64,000 nt of DNA, taken from Levilactobacillus brevis (GTDB lineage: Bacteria > Bacillota > Bacilli > Lactobacillales > Lactobacillaceae). Shown here one piece after another: positions 9,263 to 19,057 of the stretch; positions within the stretch are counted from its first letter, which is position 1; every line of letters begins with the position of its first letter. The DNA lies in NCBI GenBank assembly GCA_021383565.1, contig CP079699.1:1736001-1800000 (forward strand), read 5' to 3'. The position numbers were made by a program, and so were the translations under genes. The notes under the pieces are model-generated. The model saw only the letters and a list, made by a program, of their open reading frames with translations, was not told the DNA's origin and did not search any database.

Positions 9263-9279
9263 ATAGCTCTCCCTGTGTC

Positions 9280-10083
9280 CTAATTAGCATCCGAATGCTC
9301 CACGGCTTCCTTCTTGGACCCCGGACTACGCAAACGCCACAGCCAATGACTGTCGGGTAATTTCTTGCGGAGCGTGGCTTCCAAGCCGAAACCAATCAAT
9401 GAAGCAATAATTGTCGAAATAACCAACCCTAACGTGCTCTTGGTCAACATCATGCAGACTGCCGCGAGCACTCCTGAAATCAGGCAAATGACGATCGTCA
9501 GGCGGTTCTTGATCTGCATGACAATCATGTACAAGAACAACGCCGTCAGCGCAAAGTTCACGATACTGAGGTCAATCTTCAAGGCACTGCCAATCAGACT
9601 CCCAACAACGTTACTAGCCGCCCAGAATAGCAAAGAATAATGCTCCACCATCAGAGCTTCTCTGCCCGTCCACTTTTTATCAGTGGCAAATTTCAAGTAG
9701 TTAATGGCGTAATTTTCATCGTTTAACGAAACCGCGAACATGAACAAGAAGCGGTTAGATGAGCCCTTTAAGTATGGCGATAAACTCGAACTCAGTAATG
9801 CATACCGTAATTCCAGGAAAAACAGCATCAAAACAATTGATAGTAATCGGGAATTAATAGTCAACATCGTGGCAATTAAAAATTGTGCCCCACCGGAAAA
9901 GATCAACAAAGAAACCAATCCAGTCAGTAAGGTATTGAACCCTGCCGCGTGTAGCAAAATCCCACAAGCCAGCCCAATTGGTATGTAACTTAAATTAAGG
10001 GGCATGGCTACCCGCAGTGTCGACCGCCATAAGGGTTCATTGGGGTCCGGCACTTGCTTGGGGTTTGGCCGTCGTTTATTCAA
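9280..10083 (-). CDS. azlC: AzlC family branched-chain amino acid exporter large subunit
   Basis: A 267-residue membrane protein with about seven helices and the AzlC signatures PIGLACGILLHAAGFN (about 37-52), SLLIFSGGAQFL, and SLNDENYAINYL. With AzlD it forms the two-component LIV-E exporter for branched-chain amino acids. The N-terminal about 20 residues are hydrophilic with PNPKQVPDPNEPLWR. It is the first gene of azlCD. No T-box or leucine operator is seen upstream. Confidence 0.9.
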   Translation of the reverse strand: MNKRRPNPKQVPDPNEPLWRSTLRVAMPLNLSYIPIGLACGILLHAAGFNTLLTGLVSLLIFSGGAQFLIATMLTINSRLLSIVLMLFFLELRYALLSSSLSPYLKGSSNRFLFMFAVSLNDENYAINYLKFATDKKWTGREALMVEHYSLLFWAASNVVGSLIGSALKIDLSIVNFALTALFLYMIVMQIKNRLTIVICLISGVLAAVCMMLTKSTLGLVISTIIASLIGFGLEATLRKKLPDSHWLWRLRSPGSKKEAVEHSDAN

Positions 10084-10292
10084 GAATGTTTGCCTCCGTC
10101 GAATACTCTGAGATATGAAGCAACCTAACGGGTTCCCCCGTTATGCATAAAACCACACGATGATATTTTAACATGTTTCACGTCATTTTCATATAACATA
10201 TACAATATTTATCAAGGATTAGCCCGTATGGCACCCGGTTTGATGCGTCGTTTGTGAAAATACTGGGCAAGTTTTCATCACTTATCATTCCA

Positions 10293-10787
10293 TTAGAAAT
10301 GGTGGCCATACACCTCGAGATCCGCCGCAAAGCCGTGCATATCCGCAATCGCTGGTAAATGGCCCCAGTGTGCGTAACCCGCCTTTTCGAACAAGTGGCG
10401 ACTCGCCCGATTGTGGCCGAAGATCCGTGAGATCACGGTGGTCACCCCTAATTGTGGCGCCTGTTGGGCGATAAAGTCGACCGCCCGGGTTCCCAGGTGC
10501 TGACCCTGATGATGAGCGTCCAAATAAAGCGCCACCTCGGCTGTCTGACGGTATCCCGCACGGTCACTGTAGGGTTCTAACCCCACGAAGCCCGCCGCCT
10601 CACCGTCGCTCTCAATCACCCACAGTGGAAAATGATCCGGCGTGAAAGCTGCGAACCACGGTTGACGTTGCGCAACCGTTACGGGCGTTAAATCGGCAGT
10701 ACTCCCCTTGGTAGCCACCGCTTGGTTATAAATGGCAATGATGGCCGCCTGATCATTGACCCCGGCCATTCGAAATTTTACGGACAT
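10293..10787 (-). CDS. GNAT family N-acetyltransferase, phosphinothricin acetyltransferase-like
   Basis: A 164-residue single-domain GNAT protein. The order of elements (AAIIAIYNQAV near the start, VALYLDAHHQGQHLGTRAV acetyl-CoA site around 85-103, and ISRIFGHNRASRHLFEKAGY about 120-139) is that of the Pat/YncA group, which acetylates small amines such as methionine sulfoximine or phosphinothricin-like compounds. The natural substrate here is unknown. The gene stands alone between two intergenic gaps. Confidence 0.85.
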   Translation of the reverse strand: MSVKFRMAGVNDQAAIIAIYNQAVATKGSTADLTPVTVAQRQPWFAAFTPDHFPLWVIESDGEAAGFVGLEPYSDRAGYRQTAEVALYLDAHHQGQHLGTRAVDFIAQQAPQLGVTTVISRIFGHNRASRHLFEKAGYAHWGHLPAIADMHGFAADLEVYGHHF

Positions 10788-10859
10788 CGCGTCTCCTCTT
10801 TTCTCTCGTCTGCCCTTATTATACGCGAAAAGTGCCGTGAAACCAGAGGCTTCACGGCA

Positions 10860-11470
10860 CAGGAATAGACAAAGCGTGAATTTAATTTTTCTTGCTAAAG
10901 TTCGCGAGCACGCTCCAGTCCCCAGCTGAAAATGCTTATCGCCATTAAACTAGTCATTACCGTCACCTGCGGCTGCCAGAGATTCCGGCGCTGTGGGGAC
11001 CGTCTGCGGCTTGAGAAGTGGTCCTCCGGCTCGGTTTGAAGCCTAGCAAAATTCGCCAGTCTCCAAACACGTCCCGCGCTGTAAGCTGACTTGAAACGTC
11101 AGCTAACACCGCTGTCACGGCTACCTCCATCTCTGGCTACCTCCGCAATGGTTGAGCGCACGGTGACATCGCTGGCGCAACAGCGTGCGGCTAGCTTTAA
11201 TTGATTACCCCTCATGCAGCCGTGAGTGAGTCAAATTTGCTCTCAGCCGTGGAATTTTCCAAGTATTCTATCTTGGAAAATGGCGTCTTTGAGACGCGGG
11301 CTGACCGCTCTTTGGCTTGGCCCGTCCTACCCACCGCGATCCAGACCAAATTTGGCAAACGGCAAGGCGACCAGTACGCGACTAGCCTATTATCATGGAT
11401 GGCATTCTTGTCATACTACGGATTCTAGCTATTTTATAACTTTCAACCTTTAGTTATAACGTCAAAACTT
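10860..11470 (-). repeat. Structured intergenic repeat, copy R1 (reverse orientation)
   Basis: About 600 bases without a gene. In minus orientation it carries, in order, the shared module with GCCTTGCCGTTTGCC (11351-11372), a hairpin TTTTCCAAG/CTTGGAAAA (11255-11263, 11272-11280), CCACGGCTGAGAGC, a CTCACTCACGGCT block, GGAGGTAGCCAGAGATGG, GTTAGCTGACGT, GGCTTCAAACCGAG, and a terminal CGGTCCCCAC/AATCTCTGGCAGC block near 10970. The later modules recur at 55.9-56.15 kb and the earlier ones at 18.6 and 62.1 kb. Small ORFs across it are not coding-like. Confidence 0.7.
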
Positions 11471-11473
11471 TAC

Positions 11474-11516
11474 AAAAAAAGAGAAACACAACATTCACGT
11501 TGCATTTCTCTTCAGA
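11474..11516 (-). terminator. Terminator of the YhgE/Pip gene
   Basis: Minus-strand AGAGAAATGCAAC pairs with GTTGTGTTTCTCT, followed by a seven-T run, ten bases after the stop. Confidence 0.85.
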
Positions 11517-11525
11517 CGTTATATT

Positions 11526-14500
11526 TTATGAATGAGCATTCGTGTTCGGATCCTCAACCGCTTGTAACTTTTGGTTGTCATCCAATTGCGAGATTCCCAT
11601 TAGATGCTTCTTTTGTAACCAAGCCATCGTTGGCCAGAGCAGCGCTAAACCAAGAATGGTAAAGAGTGCTAAGACCCATAAGGCTTGACCAACCATGCCG
11701 GACATCCCCGACGTAATGGCTTGCCGGAATCCAAGGATCGAGTAAGTCATTGGTAGGAATGGGTGGACAACGTTGTAGAAGTGGTTCGTTACTTCCATTG
11801 GGAACGTCCCACCGGAACCCCCAAGTTGAAGCATCAGAAGAACCATGGCGATGAATCGTCCTGGGTTATCCAATAACATTGACAGGAACATGACGATAAA
11901 CATCGACGCCTCGGCGAAGAAGATCGAGATCAGAATCATCTGACCTGGATGGTCGACCGTTAAGCCCCCTAGCATCATCAATGTTGGTTCAATCAGCCCC
12001 ATGGCCAGTCCTTCGACCGCCCCGATGGAGACCTTACTCAAGTACCAGCTGGTAGCTGTCCCGCCCTCGCGAGAAACCTTCCGAATTGGGAAAGCAAAGT
12101 TGAAGACCAAGGCCCCAACATACAAGGCAACGGACAACACGTAAGGTGCTAAGGCGTGCCCGTAGTTTGGCACGTAACTGTAGCTTTCATGCTTCAGCTT
12201 CGTTGGTGCGGCAAACATGTCGGCCGTCTTACTGGTCAACGGTTGTGCCTGAATCTGATCGGCCCCACTCTTCAGTGACTTGGCTAACGTGCCATTGCCA
12301 TCGGAAAGCTTCTTGGCGCCTTGCATCAGCTGGTTACTGTTATCATCCAACTGCTGCGAACCGTTAGCCAACTGGTTAACCCCACTGGTCAGCGTTGGCA
12401 CCTTGCTGTTCAGCGTGTTCAAGCCAGACGTTAATTGGCCAGAACCGTTTATGAGTTGTGCGGATGAACTGGTTAACTTGTTGCCGGCTGCGGTTAACTG
12501 CGGCGTATTAGCGTTGAGCTTGTTGCCAGCAGCGGTCAACTTACCCGTGTTAGCGCTCAGTTGACTACCAGCAGAATTAAGCTTGCCAGTGTTGGCATTC
12601 AGCTGGTTTACCCCGGAGGCTGCAGTCTGTAACCCAGAATTCAACTGACTTGCACCTGAATTAACCTTATTGGAGCCAGACTTCAACGTTGCGCCATTCT
12701 TGGCCAGCTTGGCAGTGCCATCCATAATCTTCGTGATACCATCAGTCAATGTAGGAACTTGGCTATTCAATTGAGATAATCCCGTATTCAGAGTCGTTGA
12801 CCCAGCAAATGCTTTATCAACACCAGACGTATAATCATTGACACCACTAGTTAATTGGTTGACGCCAGCCGTCAAGCTAGTACCTGTCGCTGGGTTAACT
12901 GCTGCATTTAACTGTTGAACACCTTCCGCAAACGTCGTTAACTGACCCGTTGTGCCAGAAAGATTCATATCAGCCAACTGAGTCACAATTGTGTTCAATC
13001 CATCATAAACACCTGCTGTTGCCTTTTGAACGCCAGCAGTTAATGTTACCAATTCTGCACTAGCCTTGCTGTCTTTACTTGCTGAGCTCGTACTATCAGC
13101 AGAAGATGATTGTGTAGAAATCTTGCTAGTTGCATCGTTCGCCGCGATTGCCTCCTTAGCTAATTCATCAGCCAAAGATTCTTTGGTCGAGCTATCACTT
13201 GCTGCTTGCACACTAGCAGCAGTTTTAGCTGCAGCCGCTGCAGCCGTCTTTGCCGCGGTAGTCCCACTATCAGAAGTCTCGCCAGAAGAATCTGTCCCAG
13301 TGCTTTCTCCGGAACCTGTAGTACTTTCACTCGCGGCTAAATCTTTAGCTTGATTAGCAAGATCATCAGCCGTTTTAGCATCTTCAGCCACCTGGTTAAG
13401 ACCCGTCTGTAAAGCAGTGACCGATGCCGTCAAGCCAGGATCATCAGCCGTTCCATTGCCATTAATAGACTGAATAACTTGATCCGCCCCAGCACCCAAC
13501 GTTTTAACACTACTTGACAACGTAGCGGCTTGTTGGGCCAACGCAGCGGCACCTGTCGTCAATTCGCCAGACTTACCACTCAAAGTAGAGAGTCCAGAAT
13601 TCAACGATTGGCTACCATCCGCTAGCTTAGTAACCCCACTAGCCAAAGAAGTCGATCCGCTGCCTAAAGTCTTCACACCAGTATTCAAGGTATAGACGCC
13701 ATCAACGTATTGATAAGTCCCGTCTTTCAAATCACTGGCACCTTTAGCCAGTTGTGACGTACCAGCAGTCAGTTTAGGCATACCCGCACTCAACTGGCTA
13801 ACACCACCAGTAAATTGGTTAACCCCATTTATATACTGGCCAGTTCCACTGGTAAATTGGTTGACCCCATTGGCGTATTGGCCAACACCGCTCGTATACT
13901 GATTAACCCCACTAGCATACTGGCCAACACCGCTGGTATACTTCGCCAGTCCGCTTTGTAGCGTCTGCGAACCGTTCGACAACTTCTGAATCCCCGTTGC
14001 CAATGGCTTGACGGACGTCTTCATTTCTTGCAGACCATTATTTAACGTGTGAACCCCAGTCGTGTAGGTGTTCAGACCATCCGTTAAGGTAACCGTCCCA
14101 TCCTTCAACTTCGCGGAACCCTTAGCGGCCTTGTCCATCCCCTGACCGACAGCGTAAATCTGCTTGAACGTGGCTTGGGCATAGGCCTTCGTCACCTTAG
14201 CGCGGATTTGACTGTCCAACTTGGATGAGCCCACTTCACTCATGACCTGAGCAATGTAGTTCGCAGAGCCGTTGGTTTTGTAGGTGAACGTCATCTTCTT
14301 GGGATGCTTGTTCAGCGCCGTCGCGGCATTAGCCGAGAAGTTCTTCGGGATCGTAATCACCGTGTAGTACTTGTGGTGCTTCAACCCATCGGCCGCCGTC
14401 TTAGCGGACACGAACTTCCACCCCAATTGGTGGTTTTTCTTCAAATTGGTGATCGTTTGATCCCCAACATTTAGTTTCTGCCCCTGATAGGTCACGGGCT

Positions 14501-14672
14501 TATCCTGATTAACCACCGCAACGGGTAGTTCGCCGGTTTCCCCATACGGGTCCCAAACCGACTTCAGAAAGAAGATACTGTAGAGGAATGGAATAAACAT
14601 AATGGCAAGAACGGAGATTAAAATCAACCGATTATGCCGAATGTAATTCCATTCACCTTTAATCATATTCAC
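11526..14672 (-). CDS. YhgE/Pip family membrane protein with very long extracellular repeat region
   Basis: About 1048 residues. The N-terminal YhgE/Pip domain has one membrane helix (about 17-38) and the phage-infection-protein style segment VAVVNQDKP. A huge extracytoplasmic region (about 160-830) is built of recurring 7/11-residue units such as LTSGVNQ, YTSGVGQYANGVNQ and LNANTGKL, interrupted by an Ala/Ser-rich insert (about 430-510). Five or six helices end the protein (ABC-2 permease-like). Family members act in phage infection, type VII-like secretion or surface function; the role here is unknown. The start is uncertain: GTG 14672 has GGGAG at 9 bases, while ATG 14666 and TTG 14681 are alternatives. 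Confidence 0.88.
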   Translation of the reverse strand: MNMIKGEWNYIRHNRLILISVLAIMFIPFLYSIFFLKSVWDPYGETGELPVAVVNQDKPVTYQGQKLNVGDQTITNLKKNHQLGWKFVSAKTAADGLKHHKYYTVITIPKNFSANAATALNKHPKKMTFTYKTNGSANYIAQVMSEVGSSKLDSQIRAKVTKAYAQATFKQIYAVGQGMDKAAKGSAKLKDGTVTLTDGLNTYTTGVHTLNNGLQEMKTSVKPLATGIQKLSNGSQTLQSGLAKYTSGVGQYASGVNQYTSGVGQYANGVNQFTSGTGQYINGVNQFTGGVSQLSAGMPKLTAGTSQLAKGASDLKDGTYQYVDGVYTLNTGVKTLGSGSTSLASGVTKLADGSQSLNSGLSTLSGKSGELTTGAAALAQQAATLSSSVKTLGAGADQVIQSINGNGTADDPGLTASVTALQTGLNQVAEDAKTADDLANQAKDLAASESTTGSGESTGTDSSGETSDSGTTAAKTAAAAAAKTAASVQAASDSSTKESLADELAKEAIAANDATSKISTQSSSADSTSSASKDSKASAELVTLTAGVQKATAGVYDGLNTIVTQLADMNLSGTTGQLTTFAEGVQQLNAAVNPATGTSLTAGVNQLTSGVNDYTSGVDKAFAGSTTLNTGLSQLNSQVPTLTDGITKIMDGTAKLAKNGATLKSGSNKVNSGASQLNSGLQTAASGVNQLNANTGKLNSAGSQLSANTGKLTAAGNKLNANTPQLTAAGNKLTSSSAQLINGSGQLTSGLNTLNSKVPTLTSGVNQLANGSQQLDDNSNQLMQGAKKLSDGNGTLAKSLKSGADQIQAQPLTSKTADMFAAPTKLKHESYSYVPNYGHALAPYVLSVALYVGALVFNFAFPIRKVSREGGTATSWYLSKVSIGAVEGLAMGLIEPTLMMLGGLTVDHPGQMILISIFFAEASMFIVMFLSMLLDNPGRFIAMVLLMLQLGGSGGTFPMEVTNHFYNVVHPFLPMTYSILGFRQAITSGMSGMVGQALWVLALFTILGLALLWPTMAWLQKKHLMGISQLDDNQKLQAVEDPNTNAHS

Positions 14673-14980
14673 AAATGCCAACTCCCTTTATCCTCAAAAA
14701 TCTTTAAAATTGCGCGTTTTCAGCTAATAATAAAAGTATCTTCGCACATTAATACTTGACTTGTCAAAAAAGCAACACGCCATCGACAATTCTTAGAAAT
14801 CGTCACCAATTCGATCACACCGGCATTTCGGCGTTCTCAAACATTATAAATTAAATTTCACGACCATGACTTCACCATCGATAAATCCCAGTATAGTGGT
14901 CTAACCACGCCGTCGCCTTGACTGAAATCAACTCGCCCGTTATCCGCCAAATTCTCACGGTCGAACCACAATTTTTCCAT
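14673..14980. promoter_or_regulatory. Upstream region of the YhgE/Pip gene with TTGAC/GTCAA repeat
   Basis: About 300 bases, AT-rich near the gene. TTGACTTGTCAA at 14756-14767 (5-base arms) is a short symmetric element such as a TetR-type regulator could bind. No gene is seen. Confidence 0.3.
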
Positions 14981-14982
14981 TT

Positions 14983-15013
14983 AAAAAGTCGCCCACCCTA
15001 CGGCAAGCGACTT
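14983..15013 (-). terminator. Terminator of the envelope operon (dacA end)
   Basis: AAGTCGC and GCGACTT form the stem, followed by TTTTT on the minus strand, 15 bases after the dacA stop. Confidence 0.75.
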
Positions 15014-15028
15014 CCATTAATCTTAACT

Positions 15029-16354
15029 TTAGAACAAGGCAACGACTGCTCGCCAAGCGCGGACAAAGATGTTGGCTTTCTCCACGGATCGGGTCACCGT
15101 CAATGGCACCTTCACCGTCTTGGTGTTACCCAAGAAGCCCAATTGGTCGCCCTTCAGCGAAACGTTGGCCGTTCCAATCGTGGTGTTCTTGGCGACTGGA
15201 GCTTCCAATTCACCCTTCTGACTGTACTTCGCCTTCAACTGCGGTTTAGCCGAAATGTTGCTGGCAACCTGATCGTTTCGAATCCAGAGCTTAACGTCTT
15301 GACCCAACGCCGTCCTAGCCGTCTTGGCCTTGGCGTCGTGCGTCGTGATGGTCTTCGCCCCCGTCAACTGGTCGCCGGCCTTGTAACTCACCGTCTTAAA
15401 GTTGTTGTAGACGTAAGACATCATCTTCTGCGTTTGTTGGAAACGCGAGGCGTCGGTCTCCGACTTGTGTGCGGCGTGCAAGACGACCGTCACGATTCGG
15501 TTGTTATCGTTGTTGGCGGTCCCGGTAAAGTTGGCACCAGCCGCATCGGACGTCCCGGTCTTCAAACCATCCACGTGCAGCTTCGAGTAAGCGGCGGAAA
15601 GGCCCTTCAACATCCAATTCCAGTTTTCCATCTTGGTTGCATCGTTAGTCCCCTTCTCAAACCACATCTTCTTGATGCTCGTGGTCTTTAAGACTTCGGG
15701 GTACTTGTTCAACAGCGCAACGGCTAATTTGGCCTGGTCGGCGGCGGACCATTCATTTTCCGCTGAACCCTTCACGTTGTTGTAGCCAAGGTTGCCGACC
15801 TGCTTGTTGGTCAACCCACAGGCGTTATAAATCTTCACGTCCGTCATGCCCAATTTCTTGGCCTGAGCTTTCATCTGGGTGACAAAGGCGTGCGGTGATC
15901 CCGCCACGGCGCTTCCCAACGCTTCCACGGCACCGTTGGCCGAATAAATCAGTGAGGCCTGGTACAAGGCTTTAACCGTATACTTGTGACCGGCGCGCAA
16001 CGGCACGTTGGATAAGTTCGTGTTCTGAGCGACCTTGGCAATATCCTTACTAATCGTAATCTTTTGATCCCACTTCAGCTTACCGGAGTGGATGGCGTCG
16101 AGCACCATGTAGATCGACAACAACTTAGTCATCGAGGCCACCGGTAACGTCTGGTCCGCGTTCTTACTGTAGAGAATCTGTCCCGTCTTGGCGTCGACCG
16201 CAATCCCCGCCTTGGCCTTCAAATTCACGGTGGTACTGGTACTACTGGTTGCGGCGTGGGCCGTCACCGGTGCACTTAAACTACTAAACCCGCCAGTGAC
16301 CAGCGTTACCGCCGTCACCAGGCCAATCAACATTTGCCGTAATCGTTTCATCAT
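15029..16354 (-). CDS. dacA: D-alanyl-D-alanine carboxypeptidase (low-molecular-weight PBP, PBP5-type)
   Basis: A 441-residue serine-type D,D-carboxypeptidase that removes the terminal D-Ala of peptidoglycan pentapeptides outside the membrane. A signal peptide ends near residue 34 (AHA). The three active-site motifs are intact: SMTK (S74-K77), SAN (138-140) and KTG (265-267). A PBP5-type C-terminal domain and a final amphipathic anchor (KANIFVRAWRAVVALF) follow. ATG 16354 is chosen because GAGGAG lies 11 bases upstream. It is the last gene of an operon with a VanR/VanS-like two-component system, 71 bases after the kinase stop. Confidence 0.95.
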   Translation of the reverse strand: MMKRLRQMLIGLVTAVTLVTGGFSSLSAPVTAHAATSSTSTTVNLKAKAGIAVDAKTGQILYSKNADQTLPVASMTKLLSIYMVLDAIHSGKLKWDQKITISKDIAKVAQNTNLSNVPLRAGHKYTVKALYQASLIYSANGAVEALGSAVAGSPHAFVTQMKAQAKKLGMTDVKIYNACGLTNKQVGNLGYNNVKGSAENEWSAADQAKLAVALLNKYPEVLKTTSIKKMWFEKGTNDATKMENWNWMLKGLSAAYSKLHVDGLKTGTSDAAGANFTGTANNDNNRIVTVVLHAAHKSETDASRFQQTQKMMSYVYNNFKTVSYKAGDQLTGAKTITTHDAKAKTARTALGQDVKLWIRNDQVASNISAKPQLKAKYSQKGELEAPVAKNTTIGTANVSLKGDQLGFLGNTKTVKVPLTVTRSVEKANIFVRAWRAVVALF

Positions 16355-16425
16355 TAGAATCAAAACTCCTCTGTCTTATGTAAGGCCAAAATGGCCGTTA
16401 ATGCTACTCACTTATTTTAAATCTA

Positions 16426-17595
16426 TTACTGTCCCGGTGTCTTCAGTCGTTGGGGAATCTCGAGGGGCTGGTCGTGCTTGACCGGCAAATGAATCACAAA
16501 GCTGGTCAACGCATCGTCCGACTCCACGTAGATGTAGCCACCGTGTAAGGCGACAATACTCTGGGCAATCGCCAAGCCCAGCCCGGTACCGCCCGTTTCC
16601 TTGGACCGGGATTCCTCGACACGGTAAAACCGCTCAAAGATCATGTTCAGCGATTCCTTGGGGATCTTCGGCCCATCGTTGGTGACCCGCACCTCCAGCT
16701 CCGAAGCGCTGAGTTGCTTGGCCACCAGATTGATGTGCTTCCCCCCATCGCCGTATTTCACGGCGTTAGATACCAGATTGTTAAAGACCCGCACCAATTT
16801 CTCAGGGTCGGCCTCCATCATCATGGTCTCCGACGAATTCTCCGCGCCAATCGTCATGCCCTTCTTCTGGGCCTCCAGCTCGAAGCTGGCACCCAACTGC
16901 TCCAGCATGGCAGCCAAATTAATACTGGTCAGGCTCAATGGCGTATCCGTCTGCCGCACCTTGGTGTACTCAAAGAGGTCGTCCACCAGTGATTTCATCT
17001 GTTTAGACTTCAAAAATGCCGTGTGCGTGTACTTGAGGAGGTCGCCCTCACTGTGGTACTGCTTATCCTCAATCAGTCCCAGATAGCCAATAATCGACGT
17101 TAACGGCGTCCGAATATCGTGGCTAACGTTGGTAATCAGTTCGTCCTTGGACTTCTCAATCGCCCGCTCTTCATTCATGGAATTAATCACGGAGTCGACC
17201 AGTGCGTTCACGGAATCCACGACCCGCTGCACGTCACCACTAACTCGAAACGGAATCCGGTGGTCAAAGTGACCGTTGGCAATGTAATGCAGCTCGTCGA
17301 TGATGTGACGCAACTGCATTTGCCGGTAACGCCGAATCAGCCGCCACCAGACGACTAACGCGTCGGCCACCAGCATCAGGCCAATGAACAGGTTCTCCCA
17401 GCTCCACAACTGAAAGTGGTTGGGACCCAAGACGACCGAACGTTTGATAATGAAGATACCATCCCGCAAGCCGGGATTACTCTCGATGGCCTGCACAATT
17501 AGCACCAACAACGCCAGATTCAGCATCAGCAGGAGAATGACGGTGACGACCCCTTCCATGAATAACGCACTCTTCTCGCGCGTGGTCAGCTTCAT
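16426..17595 (-). CDS. Sensor histidine kinase, VanS-like
   Basis: A 389-residue membrane kinase. Two membrane helices (about 12-35 and 68-88) enclose a short extracellular loop of about 33 residues. A HAMP-like linker follows (about 92-145). The HisKA phosphoacceptor is H159 in NVSHDIRTPL. The ATPase domain shows FNNLVSNAVKYG (N box) and GGTGLGLAIA (G box). Its neighbours are the response regulator upstream and dacA downstream, so it probably senses cell-wall stress and adjusts D,D-carboxypeptidase activity. The small loop suggests an intramembrane-type signal. Confidence 0.92.
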   Translation of the reverse strand: MKLTTREKSALFMEGVVTVILLLMLNLALLVLIVQAIESNPGLRDGIFIIKRSVVLGPNHFQLWSWENLFIGLMLVADALVVWWRLIRRYRQMQLRHIIDELHYIANGHFDHRIPFRVSGDVQRVVDSVNALVDSVINSMNEERAIEKSKDELITNVSHDIRTPLTSIIGYLGLIEDKQYHSEGDLLKYTHTAFLKSKQMKSLVDDLFEYTKVRQTDTPLSLTSINLAAMLEQLGASFELEAQKKGMTIGAENSSETMMMEADPEKLVRVFNNLVSNAVKYGDGGKHINLVAKQLSASELEVRVTNDGPKIPKESLNMIFERFYRVEESRSKETGGTGLGLAIAQSIVALHGGYIYVESDDALTSFVIHLPVKHDQPLEIPQRLKTPGQ

Positions 17596-17671
17596 GGTCG
17601 TGCCCCCTGCTTATTAAAATAATTGTTCCGTGGTTTCATGTTGTGCTCCTACTCTTCTGGTGACGCCTTTC

Positions 17672-18361
17672 TTAATGCGATTCAATCTTGTAGCCCACGC
17701 CCCAGACGGTTTGAATGACCTTCTCGCCGTTGGTGGCGTCTTCGATCTTATCCCGCAAGTGACTCACGTGAACCATGACGGTCTTGGCCGACACGATGCT
17801 TTCCTGCCGCCAGACCCGTTCAAAGATTTCATCCGCCGAAAAGACCCGATTGGGATGGCTGGCCAGCAGGTAAAGAATCCCGAATTCCAGCGCCGTCAAC
17901 GACACCGTCTTACCGGCAATCGTCTTAACTTCGTGGGAATCCTTGTTGATGGTCAACGTCCCGATATCTAAGATGTCGGGACTATCGTCGGTCACTTGGT
18001 CCTGACTCCGCCGCAGTAGCGACTTGACCCGGGCCATGACTTCCAACGGGTTAAATGGCTTGGTGACGTAATCATCGGCACCGGAAATCAACCCCTGAAT
18101 CTTATCCATATCCCCGGTCTTGGCCGACAGAATCAGAATCGGAATCTGGGAATCCTTCCGCACTTCCTTCATGACTTCAATCCCACTCATCTCGGGCATC
18201 ATGATGTCCAAAATCATCAGCGCGATGTCTGGCGTGGTGTGTAGCTTGGTCAACGCTTCCTTGCCGTTGTAGGCGGTCAAGGGTTCGTAACCTTCATTTT
18301 TAATGTAGATTTCGAGTAATTGTGCAATTTCTTTATCATCATCGACAACTAAAATTTTCAT
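17672..18361 (-). CDS. OmpR-family response regulator, VanR-like
   Basis: A 229-residue response regulator: receiver domain (1-118) with phosphoacceptor D52 in MILDIMMPEMSG and the KPFNPLE switch lysine near 103, and a winged-helix DNA-binding domain (about 130-227, ending QTVWGVGYKIES). ATG 18361 has GGAGA at 9-10 bases; longer versions to 18397 use poor starts. It heads the operon with the kinase and dacA (76-base gap to the kinase). Confidence 0.95.
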   Translation of the reverse strand: MKILVVDDDKEIAQLLEIYIKNEGYEPLTAYNGKEALTKLHTTPDIALMILDIMMPEMSGIEVMKEVRKDSQIPILILSAKTGDMDKIQGLISGADDYVTKPFNPLEVMARVKSLLRRSQDQVTDDSPDILDIGTLTINKDSHEVKTIAGKTVSLTALEFGILYLLASHPNRVFSADEIFERVWRQESIVSAKTVMVHVSHLRDKIEDATNGEKVIQTVWGVGYKIESH

Positions 18362-19057
18362 GTGGGTTGTTCTCCTTTTTCTGCTAGGGTAAATCACTAG
18401 CGGTCCTGCCCCGTGGCTTTACGTCTATTTTAACAAATAACGCCAGCGAGACGACCGGAAAACCCGAACCTTTAGCCGGGCGTAAGGCACTTAACCATTC
18501 CTTAATCTTACACTATTTGCCCCGTGACCGCCAACTTGAAGGTTAACGGGGGCTTAACTTTCTTTTGAGGTGAAGGCAGGCTGGTGGGAGCTGGCCGCCT
18601 TGCCGTTCGCACAGGATGAGCTGGAACGCGGTGGGCAGGACGGCTCAAGCCTGAGGGAGCGGTCTTGGGCCTCGCTGGGAACCACCAAAACTCGGTGTTT
18701 CCCAGTCGCCATTATCTAACCGGCTATCGCCGCTAAGATAATCCCACGGCTGAGCTCATCCTGTGCTTCACTCTCGGCTACGATCGTCGCCCTTGTCAAC
18801 ACGTGTTGAGTCCCCAGAGAACCTTTGTCCCGACAGTAAAGCCATGCAAAATCTACAAGACCCCACGATTAAATCACATATCTGTCGGCGAAAGTCACTA
18901 ATAATCCATCATACCCGACTTGGACTAGCCCGTGGCAACGACTGCAAAATTAACCAGCAATCTTTCGATAGCTGAAGGAACTCTGATCACCTGGTGTCAT
19001 AGCTTAAGCGACCACCTCGTGCTGACCCTGTGGGGTTAAACCCACCGTCCGTTTAAT
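18362..19057 (+). repeat. Gap holding structured intergenic repeat, copy R2 (18590-18785)
   Basis: No protein gene is supported in this 700-base gap. R2 carries GCCGCCTTGCCGTTCG (18594-18609), a perfect 14-base inverted repeat GCACAGGATGAGCT (18609-18622) with AGCTCATCCTGTGC (18753-18766), a hairpin CTGGGAACCACC (18675-18686)/GGTGTTTCCCAG (18694-18705), and ATTATCT/AGATAAT inside. Its order of blocks matches R5 at 62.1 kb over about 130 bases, and its end (CCACGGCTGAG...CTCGGCT) matches R1. Confidence 0.7.

Noticed and set aside
10171-10186. parS-like ATGTTTCACGTCATTT
   Set aside because: Only the left half matches; the right half is unrelated.
11201-11453. Overlapping 75-codon ORFs in the 11 kb gap
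   Set aside because: They lie inside the structured repeat R1, have no ribosome binding site and disagree in frame with the other repeat copies.
14918-15691. 257-codon ORF opposite dacA
   Set aside because: Mirror frame of a well-supported gene, with no family features.
18763-18975. 70-codon plus-strand ORF
   Set aside because: Located at the end of repeat R2; basic composition and no start signal indicate a chance frame.
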